Positions 21,474-32,976 of a stretch of 64,000 nucleotides of DNA are shown piece by piece. This stretch comes from Setophaga petechia. Taxonomy: Eukaryota; Chordata; Aves; Passeriformes; Parulidae. The stretch spans positions 29,133,924 through 29,197,923 of the forward strand of contig JANCRA010000006.1 in NCBI GenBank assembly GCA_024362935.1, read 5' to 3'. How positions within the stretch are numbered: the first letter of the stretch is position 1; each line of letters opens with the position of its first letter. The notes under the pieces are model-generated. The model saw only the letters and a list, made by a program, of their open reading frames with translations. It was not told where the DNA came from and did not search any database. The position numbers and the translations under genes were made by a program.

Positions 21474-22013
21474 TGAGACTGAAGGAGTCAGGATTCTTCA
21501 GCAGTGGTTTTCAAGGTTGTTTATTCTCTGTTATCTATAACATTCTTTTTCTGGCCTGCTGAGATCTGTCCAGCAGGTCAGGTTGTGGCACACTGACCAC
21601 CCTTGGGGTGGTGTTAGCTTTTTATACTAAGAACTACAATAATTTTCCAGTACCCATCACCTCTGTTGGACAGAGTGTTTCTGCTCTAAACCAATCCAAA
21701 AGTGCCACCATCACAGCAGAAGATGGAGGGCAAGAAGAAGAAAGAAGGACAGGACATACCCAAATCCCTCCATTTTGGCTTCTGAACCTCCATTCTAAAA
21801 ACCCCAAAATTCTACTTTTCACCCTGTGACAAATTAACTATCATTCTACTCAAACTCTCATGGCTTGTAAATCTTCACATAAAGTTGGTAATTTTCTCCA
21901 TGGGTTAAAATCAAAGGGACAGGTATCTTTGGCTTTGTGCAAAGGTCTCTAAGCACCCCTCAGCCAGTGGCTCAAGCCCTCCAGGGCAGCCAGAGGAATG
22001 TCCTGGGTTCTAA
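21474..22013 (-). mobile_element. LTR, tandem pair member 2
   Basis: This element of about 540 bp follows the previous LTR after about 75 bases, in the same orientation. Shared landmarks are tttatactaagaactac, ctctaaaccaatcc, aaatccctccattttgg, cttttcaccctgtgac, and ccagaggaatgtcctgggtt near its 5' end. The two copies are well diverged, so they are unlikely to be the two ends of one recent provirus. No internal sequence lies between them. Both ends are approximate. Confidence 0.8.
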
Positions 22014-22019
22014 TGGATG

Positions 22020-23228
22020 ATTTTTTTGCAGGGATGATTTTTTTTGCAGGCAGTTTCCCTTGTCTGCTGTATAAAATATTAAAAAGCCTGCAGCTCAATC
22101 TGAGATCTTCAGGGTGGGGAACACCCCATGATGGTTTGGTGGTTTGGTGATTTGGTGGCTGAGTGTCTGGAGAGCTGGTGCTCCTCAGCTGGTGAATAGC
22201 TCAGCCTTTCTGCATCTCAGATCCCTGTGTGCCTGGCAGGCAGAACAGCAAGGCCAGACTGAACCAGGCTTTTCTCCACATGGCCACAGAGAATCTGAAG
22301 TCCTCTGATGGAACAAAGGATGCGGAGACCTCCTGCTACAGCCAAAGCTGTGCTGGCTAGAGGGCACTGGAGTGTTAACTCACACCATCTCTTCCATCCT
22401 GCTCCCACACTGCTCAGCCAGAGCTGAGTTATGGAGGAGGAAGTAAATAGGATCCTTTATTGAGAATTAAGGAAATAGCATTGTAAACACGTGCATCCTT
22501 TTATTTATTTTTTTTTCCAAGAGCCTAAGTAGCCCCATGATTTGTGACTGCAGCTCTGCACGCAGAGGTGATGAGGGAGTGCAGTGGGAAGTGTCAGCCA
22601 GTGGGAGGAGGGCTCAGAAGTCCCATTCCTTACCCCACAGGGCACATCCTGTAGGAAACAGCCACTTGAAGTACACTTATTCCTTTTCCCTTGACAGGCA
22701 TGAGATGATGACGACGTCTGGGTGTGAAGTCTGCTCCGAGGCCTTCAGTGCAAGTCCTTGGCACACCTCTTTGGACTCAGCCTTCCCCCCCACCCTGAAA
22801 GTTTCCAAACTGATGGGAGAGAAGCCGTGGTTGTGTTTCCCGGGCTGACACCTCCTGCTGAGCATCCTTCCCTGCAGGAATGGCAGTCCTCTCGCGTTAC
22901 CCTGGGCACGCGCCGCCGTGCTGCTGATGGGACCAGACAGGATCCGTCACTGTGCTGATGTGTCTCCTCCACAAAAAATCCTAAATGACACCAGCATCTG
23001 AGAGACGGGGAACAAAGGGAAAACAAATAAAATTATCTGCTCTGTTTGGTTCCCCTCTGGTCATCTGTCATCCCAGTCTGGTGTGGGGGCTGTGAGGGAG
23101 GGCTGGGGTTTGAGGGTTCTGGGTTGGGGGTATGAGAGGGGTTTGGTTTGTTCATGTGAGACCAACAGGCCTGGCAGGCCAGCACGCTGCTTCTGCTGGA
23201 CTCTGTGGAGTCTCTGTCTCTGTTTCAG
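22020..23228. other. Unique sequence, no gene seen
   Basis: Contains a T-rich run near 22500. The 103-codon frame at 22537-22848 has no recognisable domain. Confidence 0.4.
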
Positions 23229-23367
23229 CTTGGTGCTGGTGTCCAGACTCCCCTGAGTGCTGCCATAGCCAGACCCTTGCAGTGGGGCAGAGCTCGGTGT
23301 CGCTGGTGCTTCACAAGCGTCTGAAGGACCTTGCCAAGGTTGTGCGAGTGTCTCTTCCTGCCTCAAG
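23229..23367 (+). CDS. Candidate internal coding exon, product not recognised
   Basis: A pyrimidine-rich acceptor (gtctctgtctctgtttcag) precedes 23229 and a consensus donor (cctcaag then gtaagatc) follows 23367. Of the three frames only one is open across all 139 bases: two bases, 45 codons, then AG. Its second half reads SVSLVLHKRLKDLAKVVRV, which has the alternating hydrophobic and basic pattern of a real helix, and it keeps several CpG within codons. The split codon AG+G fits the candidate exon at 39366. I cannot name the family. It may still be a chance open segment or a non-coding RNA exon. Confidence 0.3.
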
Positions 23368-24779
23368 GTAAGATCATCTCTACCTCTGTCATTGCTGCAC
23401 TAATCTGTTTGTAAAGACCCTTGGGGATACAGGTTGCTCAACCTCTTCCAGGACTTCTAACAAGAATAATTATAACAAGCCTATAATGTGTGTTGGGGTT
23501 TTTTTTGTTTACTTTTCTTCCTTGCCTCAATTTTTGTTTATGTTCTGTGGTGCCTATGGCTGAGGAAACATTTTCCTTCACATTTCCAGGAGGCTGTTTG
23601 AAAGCTGCTCTCAGATCAGGGAGGACCAACAGGGATGGCTGTGCTTCTCTGCAATGCATGTGACAGATGTGTCAGCTCTGGGCTTACTTTCTCCAAATGG
23701 TCCATTTCTGTCTGAAAACACAGTGGCCAAAAGCAGAGCACCAGCCTTATGATGAAAATCAGCCTTTAAGGTAAGAAGCTGAGATACTCTTGCTTGAACG
23801 AGATGTATGGGGAGCCTCTCTCACATGAGGATGCTGACATTAAACCTTCAAGGCATCATGGCCTCAGCTCCTCAGAACTGCCTGTCTTGTTGGGCAGGGA
23901 GATTTCTCCCAGATGTGTTTTCTTGTTTTAAGTTGTCTGGTGGAGTTTCCCTCTCTCTTTACACAGCTGTTACTTCCAGCCTCAGCAGTTGAAGGTACTT
24001 TAAAATTGGCTGGGTTAGTGCTTGTGAAATAGTCTGGGCTGTTCATTTTCACGGGACTGAAGAGTGACTTACTGTTCGTGTCCTGAAAATTGTTTGTTTT
24101 GCCTGGAGGGCATTTTGCACAGGAACTTAAATTGTTGGCTTGACTCTCCTTTTGTGTAAGTTGTCCAGGTTGAGAGCTGTGTGTTCTGTAACAACCTCTT
24201 CTTGTCTGTGGTAGCAGCATTTTCAGACCTGCCCTAATCAGAGTTCTGGGTGGCACCACTCTGAAGTGTGCTGGAATTGCAGGGAAGAGAGCAGAGATGG
24301 GAAAGGACAGGTGCATCCAATTGAGGTAAAGACACTACCAAACACAGGGCAGCCAGACCAGAAACATGCAGATTATGTAAGCACAGCTGGGCTAAAACCT
24401 GGCAAAATAGTCTTTCTGGTCTTGTAGACTATGCTCAAACAAATGATTTTCTATGGACCCCACTGAGCAGAAGAAAAGATAATTGTAATTCAACAGAGAA
24501 AACAAAACATCCATTTCTTTAAAAATGCCCCAGCCTGAGTAGCTGCAGACCTGGAAAACAGCCTTAAAAATAAGCAAGTAGTAGCTCTAATTACCCTGGA
24601 AGGCCACCACCTTCTCTTGCACAGGCAGGGGAAGCAGGCTGGGAACTAAAGGTACTGCAGAGCTTGTGAGGAAACCTCTGGGTCTTGTCCCTGGGCAGCC
24701 CCAGTTAAGAAAGAAATACATCTGCAGGCTCCAAGTCCCCTGCCTGCTGCTGGGACTGCTCACTGGTGATGACATCTCA
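23368..24779. other. Unique sequence, no gene seen
   Basis: Two further short segments with splice-like ends (23721-23767 and a segment ending at 24327) were seen, but short exons like these occur by chance and neither fits both neighbours in phase. No repeats are recognised. Confidence 0.35.
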
Positions 24780-25310
24780 AATATGTTTTAATAACCAGAG
24801 GCTGTTAATAAGCGCTTGCTACTTCCCCAGCTTAGATGCATCTCTTTAAATTTAAACAGGATTAGATAAGGTAGGGAGATTATTAAATACCCAAATGAAC
24901 ATTAAGCAGATATATTGGAGGTTTAACAACTCTGCAGCAGATTGTTAAATTGCTCTAAATATTTCCCTACTAGTCTGGGGGTATTTAATTAAAACAACCC
25001 CTCTAGTCCTGTGTAACATGCCTAGCAGGCCTACAAGCCCTGCACAGGGCAGGACCTTAATTGGCAGCGTTGCCATAAAGCTGAGCCATGCTTGAGGACA
25101 ATTAAAAAACAACAGCCTCCCCCCCCTCCCCACCCCACCCCTCAAACCACCCCAAGCCCCTCTAATTAGTGTGAGAAATGACGACAAAACAACTCCGAGT
25201 GTCTCCAGTGACAGGTGCACAAATAACAAGGCTGATGAAAGATTTTGCAATTAAGATTGCGCTATGAAGATTAATGGGATATTTTTATAAACTGATGTAA
25301 GACTGCCTGT
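24780..25310. promoter_or_regulatory. Possible conserved non-coding element
   Basis: The stretch is rich in homeodomain cores (ttaataagc, tttaattaaaac, ccttaattggc, aattaagattgc, gattaatggg) with few CpG and no open frames. A C-rich run (cccccccctccccacccc) interrupts it near 25117. The density of TAAT motifs resembles deeply conserved developmental enhancers, but conservation cannot be tested from one sequence. Confidence 0.3.
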
Positions 25311-28300
25311 AACCCAGTTGCCTCCACATAACTCCATCTCCTTCTCTGTATCTCTTATTTCTCAGATTTCCTTCACCCCCTCTTTCCAGCTTGCTGAGTG
25401 TTTTCATCCCCAGCACCTTTTTTCCAGGTTTCCCATATTTCCTGCCATTTCTCTTCTCTTGCTTTGGCTGTTCTTGTCTAAATCTTGGGTTTCTGCTTAA
25501 TTTAAAATTCCTGGCTGGGTTGGAAGTGGGGCTGTCCCCATGGGCTGTCCATGTGGTGTTGCTCCATCAGGGGCTGTGTCCATTTCCACTGGCTCACTGG
25601 AAGGTGTTTTCCAGGTTTATTGAGGATCCAGCTGCAAAGCACACATCTGGCTCTGGAGCCACGTGTGTCCATGGCTTTCCAAGGCCCACAGGTCACATTG
25701 CCTGTGCTGCTTCCCAGCAATGTCTCCCTTGAGCGTGCCAGCGATTCTATTAACCCAGATTAAATTGGTACAGCCACTGCTTGATAGGAAGCATTAAACT
25801 GGCAGGGAAGGAAACTGGGAGCTGGAGCAGACACCCCTCCCCATGCATCTTTCAAAGAGGAGGGTTTGTGCCTCTCACCCAAGCCTGCTCTTTTCCCAAA
25901 GACATTTTGCCTGTTGCTGCCATTGTTGTGACTCTGTGACTCCTAATTGCCTCCTGTTATTCTTGATATCTCCAAGGCAGACTGGTACACAGGGAATTTA
26001 CATTTCTTTTAATCTAGTGAAAGCAATGATTGGACATGCAGCCTCCAGTCCTGCTTTTCTTCCTCTCAGCTGCTGCCATACACCAGGTTTGATGTCCATC
26101 TCTTCAGTCTGTCTGTGCTCTGCCTCTCCTCCCTACCCTTGAGTTTCCTTCCTGACCTTGTCCTCAGCCCTCCCAGTGGCTTTTAGCTGTGATTTTTCTG
26201 TGAGACCTCAGAGGTGTTTGTCAAGACAGGGGGTCAGAGGCTCTGGGCTGGGTGTAAGTTGTGCCTGGCTGCAGGGAGCTCTTCCTTGCTGCTTGCTTTT
26301 TCCTATTGTTTTTTCCCCATTGCTTTTTCCCATATAAATGATGTGTAGGAAGAGACACCTGCCCAAACCTGCAGCCCTGCTCCCCCCAGGGCCCTCCCAC
26401 CAGCCAGGCTGCCCAGGACTCTCAGAGCTAGGGGTGAATAATCCCCTGCACAGGGATTTTGAAGTAGTTGTAGCTGGGCCCCCCAAACCAGTACAACCAC
26501 TTCCACACTGGCCTGCTTGTTAACTCTGCTGGGGAAGGGTGTAAATAAGACCTCAGGGAAATGCTGTTTGCCTCCTGATGGCTCTCCCCATGCCTCTATC
26601 CCTAGCAAAAGGGCTGTAAATTATTGTTCCCCACCATTTGTGAACAGTCTTTAATTGAGAGTTAGCACAGGACCAGTGGCTTGTCTCAGACACTTCTCTG
26701 AACAGAAGGATGCTATGCACTCCAAATTCTGACACCCTTTCTATGAGGTCCATGAAAAAACCTGGTACAGCAAAAAGGCAGGAGGATTCCAGTCTCCTAA
26801 GAAAGAGGCATTAATTGGTGGTGACAGAAATGTAGTTTTTCCTGAGAATGGTATGTGCCTGACAGTATTCCACTCACCAAAGCAAACAAGCAGAAATTAG
26901 GGCTTTCTGTCTCTTGTCCATGAGCCTTTTTGACTTGATATCTCCTTGTCTCTGCTCCTTTTAATTGCTCAGCTATTGTCCTATTAGTGTCAGCACTTGG
27001 CGGGTGCAGGGGTTAGAGCTGAGATGCTCTGGCTGGTGCTCTGTGAAGTGTCAGCCTGGATAAATACAGTGCTTCTTTCTGTTCTCTCAAATCCCCTTTC
27101 CCACTCCCTCCTTACCTTTCAGATGCTGGAAAAGGCCAGGGAATATTAGTGCAGGCTGTAGGTGTAGCCTTCCCTCCCAGCCCTTGGCTGGCTGGTGCTT
27201 GCAGCCCAGTTCTGTGACTCTTTGCTGCTCCAGAGCTGAGATTATGCTGGAAAAAAATGTTTCTGCAGTGAGATGATACTTCTTGGTTTGGGATTCTTGC
27301 AGGCATTGAAAAATGCCTGGAAGACTCTGCTGGTAGGGGTGCTGCTGTGCTCCTGCCTTTCTGGATGGGCAGATCTGCAGCCTGACCCCTTGGTCTCTGC
27401 TTTCACCTCGTGTCTGTGTGCTGGTCCAGAGGGGCTGGCTGTGTGCTTTTTATTCCCTCTCACTGTCCTGGTGACTGCACTGATGCTCACTTCCAGCAAA
27501 TTAACCTTTTGGGGGAAGTCTTCACCTTACCAGCTTCTTGTCCTGGCTGCTGACACCTCCCCAGAGGCTGATGCTCCCCAGTGATCCTGCTGGGAATGCA
27601 GGGTGGAACTGCCTTCTGGTGGAGCTGGGGTTGCAAGGCAAGGACTGGGAGGCATCAGAGGGCAGATGTGCTTTCCAGGGTGAGCAGATTCCCCTGCTGC
27701 TGCTGCAGTCTGCTGGGATGTGCTGCACACGAGATTGTCCTTGGAAAACTCTTCTTTCCAAAAGCAGCACAAAAATGCTTTCTTGCTTCCTGGAAGAGGC
27801 ACAGGGGGTGCCAAGCCCAGGCTGCCAAGGAGCAGGGCCCATTGCCCTGGTGGCCTGTGGTTCTGCTGGTTCTTCACTGTTCTGTGGAGCTCAGAGCAGT
27901 GCCTGTCTGACCCTCCCTGCTCTGTTGGGAGCTGGGGACAATCCAAATGGATGTGCCCTGACCCAAATGGCCCCTGCAATTAGTGCCAAGCAGGTCTGGA
28001 GCTCAGAGCACTGAGATGTGTGGAGATGCAGCAGCAGAGCTTCAGGGACCCCTTTGCTCACCCCACAGCCTGGATGAGCCAGAGAATATCCCAAGGAATA
28101 AGCAGGATGCAGCTCTGCCTTGGGAGATGCTTTGAAACAAGCAAACACGTGGGTGGGAAGGGAATTTGTGTTGCAGGGTGGATTTAATGCCTGGTGTTTT
28201 ATAACCTGAGTGCCTTTTACCAACACGGTTTTACTATCCCCTCCCATCTTAATAGCTATTTTATAAATATTATTATGAAGAAGTCTTGGTGGTAATGCTA

Positions 28301-29700
28301 AAGGGAAGCTGGGCTTTGTTTTATCTGAATAGCTCTTGCTTCCAGCTTGGGATAAGGGCTGTAACACTGCAGAATGAAGCTGGGCTGGAACAAAAGGAAA
28401 TCTATTCATTAACTTAAATCGTAGTAATTTTAGCATGACCCAAGAGGAGCCTGGTGAATCTAACCCTCTATTTTCCCACATCCTTCCTAGCAAGAGCCTT
28501 TCTTTCTCACTGAGGTTTGAGAGCTGACTCACTTCCAGACTGGAGTGAAATCTGGGGTGGATATATTTTTTTTCTCTAAGATTAGAGTCAGTGCTGTTAC
28601 AACAATTACAGTGGAAAGAGAAATTATTGCCATTGTTGATTTTAATGCATGAAAGCTGAACTTAAGTTGTCCACTTACCAACTTCATGGATGCTGGGCTT
28701 ATTTCTCTTTTTGTTGTTATGTGCAGTCACAGATTTCTGTAAATGCTGCTGCTCACCTAGGGGGTAGGAATCACAGCTGAGACCTTGACTGCCTGATCCC
28801 TTATCATGTTAGTGACTCTTTTCTAGGGCTGCACCTCTGCCTTTCTTTAGGACTTGATAATTTGTGGTGGGAGTGAGGAGTCAAACCAAGACCTAAGGAA
28901 AGAGGTGAAAATGTCTGTTTGGGGCACACTGAAAGGCTCCTGCTGGTGCCAAGGCAGGTGAGGAGTCCTGGTTCCTGGCCTCCTGCAGTCTGATCAGGGT
29001 TGCAAAGACACCTGGACTTTTCCATGGGCCAAAGCCAGAGCTCAACTTCCCTTGGCAAGTTTTTATTGTTGGATGCTGCTTTTATTTTTTCAGTTTTTCA
29101 TTTCAGATTCAGCTATAGTTGTGAAAATGAGTGGACAGAGGATTAATCCAGAGGAAAAAGGAGGGAGTTTCTGGGGAGCAGAGGGTTGGGGATGCAGGAA
29201 GCCACGGGTATCTCTGCTTTCTCTCATCTCCCCACTCTGTAAAACAGGGGCAAGGAGGTCGATAACTTACATAAGAGCTACCAGCACGCAGCATTCTGCA
29301 AAAGCTCCCAAAAAACCTCCTGGATGGCGGAGCACAATGGGAGCACAGACAGCCTCATCACTCAGACAGCAAACTCCTACATGTGAGAACGCGCGCCGGG
29401 CGTTTGACGTAGCCGCTACCCAAATGCCAGCAGGTGATGAGCAGATGGGGCTGCCGGGCGCTTGTCTGAGGTCTGCCTGAGCAGAAGGTGCAGGGGGAGT
29501 GGAGATCTGAGTGCTGGGGCTTTTTTTTTTTTTTTCCCTTTTATTTTTTTCCTCCCCCTTGTGTGTGTGTGTTGTCGAAAGCTGCCACGTGGTTCTCACC
29601 AGAGATGTAAAAATAGAAGCTGTTGGCTTGCGTGGGGCTGTGGCTTTATCTGGGAGCTGGGGTGTCGTGCTCTCCTGGGTATTTATAGGTGGCAGGCAAA
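25311..29700. other. Mostly unique sequence, no gene seen
   Basis: No transposon is recognised apart from a possible MIR-like scrap near 29217. The 213-codon minus-strand frame at 27891-28532 is one of the two longest in the window. It has no recognisable domain, no signal peptide and no splice or start context, and I do not call it a gene. A small CpG cluster lies at 29385-29480 and a poly-T followed by a GT run at 29520-29572. Confidence 0.4.
29217..29270 (+). mobile_element. Possible MIR-type SINE scrap
   Basis: The string ctctgtaaaacaggggcaag followed by a taacttacataag segment resembles the MIR core (ctgtaaaatggggataata). It is short and diverged, so this is a weak call. Confidence 0.25.
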
Positions 29701-29706
29701 CCTAGG

Positions 29707-30360
29707 TGTTGGGAAGGGTGAAAGTTTGACAAGAAAGTCTCACAGATATGGATGCTTAGCAGAAAGATTTTTGAATGTAGAATCTGAAGAAGGAATAGAG
29801 ATGAAAGCAAGTTTTGATATAGAAGAATTGCTGAGCCAGTCTTACTGGATAACCAAGGAGGCAAAGGCTGTGTTAGTTAGAAGGGGTTTTTATGGCTTAG
29901 GATAGCAAAGGATAAACCCACCCCAAACAAGAAGATGTTTTTACCAAGCAGAAAGAGAGCACAGGCAAACAAGGCAGCAAATGTGGCAAGTAGAAAAAAG
30001 GTCTCAGAATTTTCCACTGCAAGAAAACTGAAAAACAACTTCTAGCTTAAACTGTAATGATTGGAGAATAGTAACATGAATATGGTAATTATAGCAGTTA
30101 TGATAGGCTATAGGTAAAAGTTAAGGTATAGATTGGTTCTACTGTATTAAGATGCTCAGCAAAGAAAAGTGCATAATGCATTGTAACCAAAAGAAGAGTA
30201 TATAATGCAATGTAACCTAAACTAAGGGTCTGCAGGGCTGCCTGCAGCTGGAGCTGACAGCTGTGGGCACAGCTCTGTCACCAACCACCCTGGACTGCTG
30301 TAACCTCTTGGATGGAATAAACTCCATTTTGGAGAGCTGCCTGCAGTCCAGCATCCCTCA
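29707..30360 (+). mobile_element. Solo LTR, ERVK-like, 654 bp
   Basis: The element starts TGTTGGGAAGGGTG and ends CAGTCCAGCATCCCTCA. The flanks cctagg (29701-29706) and ccttgg (30361-30366) match at five of six bases, an aged 6-bp duplication. Near the 3' end ggaataaactccattttgg supplies a polyadenylation signal. It has the same length, start and internal order (gatgcttagcagaaagattt, gagatgaaagcaagttttga) as the LTR at 50282-50938. The open frame that crosses its start at 29462-29905 is not a gene. No gag, pol or env lies beside it. Confidence 0.92.
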
Positions 30361-30366
30361 CCTTGG

Positions 30367-30807
30367 GAGAAGGATGAGTGGAGCAAAATGAGAAAATGTT
30401 TCACATGGTGGTTTTGGGCTGTGCTGGTGTCCATTGGGAACACTGGGTTTTTTCCTAATGGGTGCCTCAACCAATTCTGCAAGGATGGTCCCATCTTCAG
30501 AGGGGCTCTTCTCTCTGATCCATGTGTGTGACCTGCCCTGGGGACAATGTGGATTTAAACACATTCTAGATGATTGGCTTTAAGGCATTTACAGCATAGT
30601 GTGGCTAAAGCTGATAGGACAAGAAATGCTTATAGTGTGTTGTAATTAAGAAATAGTTGTTGAATAATAAAATAAGTTTTTCTTCCTTACACATCTCCAA
30701 AACCAATTATTACAATTATAAAAATAACAACTCAAATTATATTTAAAACCAAATCAAAATTACTAATTATACTAACTAATAGTTCAACAACTATTATATA
30801 CACAAGA
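30367..30807. other. Unique AT-rich sequence
   Basis: The second half is strongly AT-rich (aatta repeats), leading into the tetranucleotide repeat. No gene is seen. Confidence 0.4.
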
Positions 30808-30875
30808 GATGGATGGATGGATGGATGGATGGATGGATGGATGGATGGATGGATGGATGGATGGATGGATGGATG
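30808..30875. repeat. GGAT tetranucleotide microsatellite
   Basis: About 16 nearly perfect ggat units. The pure repeat yields MDGW-type runs on one strand and HPSI runs on the other, which explains the odd open frames around it. Confidence 0.98.
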
Positions 30876-31158
30876 AAGAGCAGTGCAAAGGACAGTGGTA
30901 GTGAGCAGCCAGCTCAATGTGTGGTGTTTTGGGAGTGGAATCTGCTGTTCTGGTGGGGGAACCAGCAGAGCAGTGCTGTACCAGCTGCAGTCTGTAGTCC
31001 TTTCTCTTACAGCCTTTTGCTGTACCCTGAGTGGTCCCAGTCATCTTGCACTGTGCAATTTCCCATATTTCTACTGCTCCTGAAATCCCTACTACATGCC
31101 CAAATGCAGTTCTCAACTTGGAAGGGAATTGGAAAAATTAATTGGGTATTAAAAGCCT

Positions 31159-31677
31159 TGGTGGGCTGACCCTGGGTGGGTGCCAGACACCCACCAAAGC
31201 CTCTCTCTCACTCCCCTCTGTAACTGGATGGGGGAGAGAAAAAATAACAGAAGGTTCATGAGATAAGGTCTGGGAAAGGCCACTCATCAAACACCATCAT
31301 GGGCAAAACAGACTTGAATTAGAGATATTCGTTGGATTTGTTGCTAACAAAATCAGAGCAGGATAATGAGAAGTAAAAACAGAGACTAAAAACACCTTCC
31401 TCCCGCTTTATATGCTGAGCATGATGTCACATGGTCTGGAACATCCCTTTGGTCACTTGGGGTCACTTGTCCTGGCTGTGCCTCCTCCCAGCCTCCCATG
31501 CACCCCTAGCCCCCTCACCATGTAAGTGGTGGCCATATAAAAAGCAGAAATGTCTCAGCTCTGTGTGAGCCCTGCCCAGCCCCAAGGAAAACATCCCTGT
31601 GTTCAGCACAGATGCAAAACACAGCCCTGCACCAGCCTCTGTGAGACAAAAACCCTGCCCCAGCTGGAAGCAGCACA
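31159..31677 (-). mobile_element. ERVL-like LTR
   Basis: The plus strand starts ggtgggctgaccctgggtgg and gtgccagacacccaccaaag, then has atgggcaaaacagacttgaa, aatcagagcaggataatgag and aaaacatccctgtgttcagc, ending ccagctggaagcagcaca. This order is that of a widespread bird LTR which on its sense strand opens with TGTGCTG and a purine-rich start. Target-site duplication is not visible (agcct against gatgc). The element is about 519 bp and incomplete compared with what I recall of the family. The class assignment comes from memory of the family and not from a search. Confidence 0.75.
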
Positions 31678-32914
31678 GATGCACAGCCCTGAAATCTGGT
31701 TCCCAGCACAGATGCCTCTTGTGGCTTCACCCTGCTCAGCCCTGACACAGGAGAGACCAAGGCAGGAGGGTGAGTCTGGGAATCCAAACACCCTCCTGCC
31801 TGCAAACGTGGTGGAGAAACACCCTGTGCTTCCCTGGGAAGGCATCCCTGCCCATCCAGGGCTGGGAACAAAAACCAAGATCCCTTCAGACTTCCTGAAG
31901 GGATTGTCCCACTCTGTCCCTTTCCCTGTGACAGTTTGTGAGCCTTTAAGGATGAGATGCTCACAGGTCCCCAGCGCTGGCATTGCTGTGATGGGGACAG
32001 GGGCCACCACACCTGGTGGTGCCTGGGAATAGGAGGCAAACAGTCACAGCTGAAGAGGTCGTACAGCATTGTAATCCCGAAAAGAAACATTATGATTCAT
32101 CATTCCTGATGTAATGTCATCTGTTTAATAAAGCTGTAACTCACTCTGGGCTCATTTTTAATGGGGCTATTTAGGTAATGGTGTTGGGTTTTCTCTTTCT
32201 CAAGCTCCCCCAACTCCCATACTAAGTAGGATTTGGACCGAGCACTTGGAAAGAGCTATTGTAGCCAAAGACTTTTTTTTTTATATTTACAATATCTTTC
32301 AGGCCATAGCTGAATGGGGTATTATTTATGTCAAATCACTACTTACCCTGAAATATGGGGGGAAAGGAAAGCCAACAGCTGGATATGGTAATGAGTAAAT
32401 AAACCATGTGTCTCTTTAATGATAGGGACATGAATTCGTGCCGCATGGGGAAACGGCCGGTGATAAGATGCCTTTGACTGGGGCTGACCACAGAGCAAGG
32501 GCACCCCAAAATTTATGTGGCTGGAGGGCTCCCTTGGCAGCTTGCTGAGAAGAGAGATGGTCTGGGCTTGGCTTTGCTGCCTGTTCCCTGCGGGGGTGTT
32601 GTCCACATGCAGGCACAGCATTTGCTGCCTCCAGCCTGGAGGCGCAGCGTGATTCTTCCCACGAAAAGCTGGGTTTGGTTTCTGTGGATGTCTTGGAAAC
32701 ACAGAGTTCTTAAAAATCCAGAAAGGTCATTTTAGGAAGAAGTGGTGGGAGGGGGAGTGGCTGTAACTGTTCTTGTGGTCTGGGATTTCTTCAGGGTGAT
32801 TTTCTGTGCGTGTGTGGAGAGAAGCAGGTCTGGGGATGGACATTCTGAATGCCTGTTGTTTGAACACCCACAAGTGACATCAGTTGTCTGTGTCCTCTCT
32901 AGAGCAGAGTGGCA
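31678..32914. other. Unique sequence with a possible regulatory segment
   Basis: Positions 32060-32460 are AT-rich and orderly, with gattcatcattcctgatg, taatgtcatctg, ctatttaggtaatgg and atggtaatgagtaaataaacc, and almost no CpG until 32435. No gene is supported; the 191-codon frame at 31515-32090 runs through the LTR. Confidence 0.35.
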
Positions 32915-32976
32915 GTCTTTCTATCTCTGGAGATGTGCTACAAGGGTCTTTCTGTCTCTGGGGATGTGCTACAAGG
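32915..32976. repeat. 31-bp tandem duplication
   Basis: Two adjacent copies of gtctttctatctctggagat followed by gtgctacaagg. The second has g for a at two positions. The period is 31 bases. Confidence 0.95.

Noticed and set aside
23721..24327. Two further short exon-like pieces downstream of 23367
   Set aside because: Neither fits in phase with both neighbours and each is under 60 bases, a size at which chance open segments are common.
27891..28532. 213-codon open frame on the minus strand
   Set aside because: It has no recognisable domain, biased composition or splice context. A 64-kb window read in six frames can give one such frame by chance.
30732..31169. HPSI-repeat and MDGW-repeat frames
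   Set aside because: They are translations of the GGAT tetranucleotide repeat.
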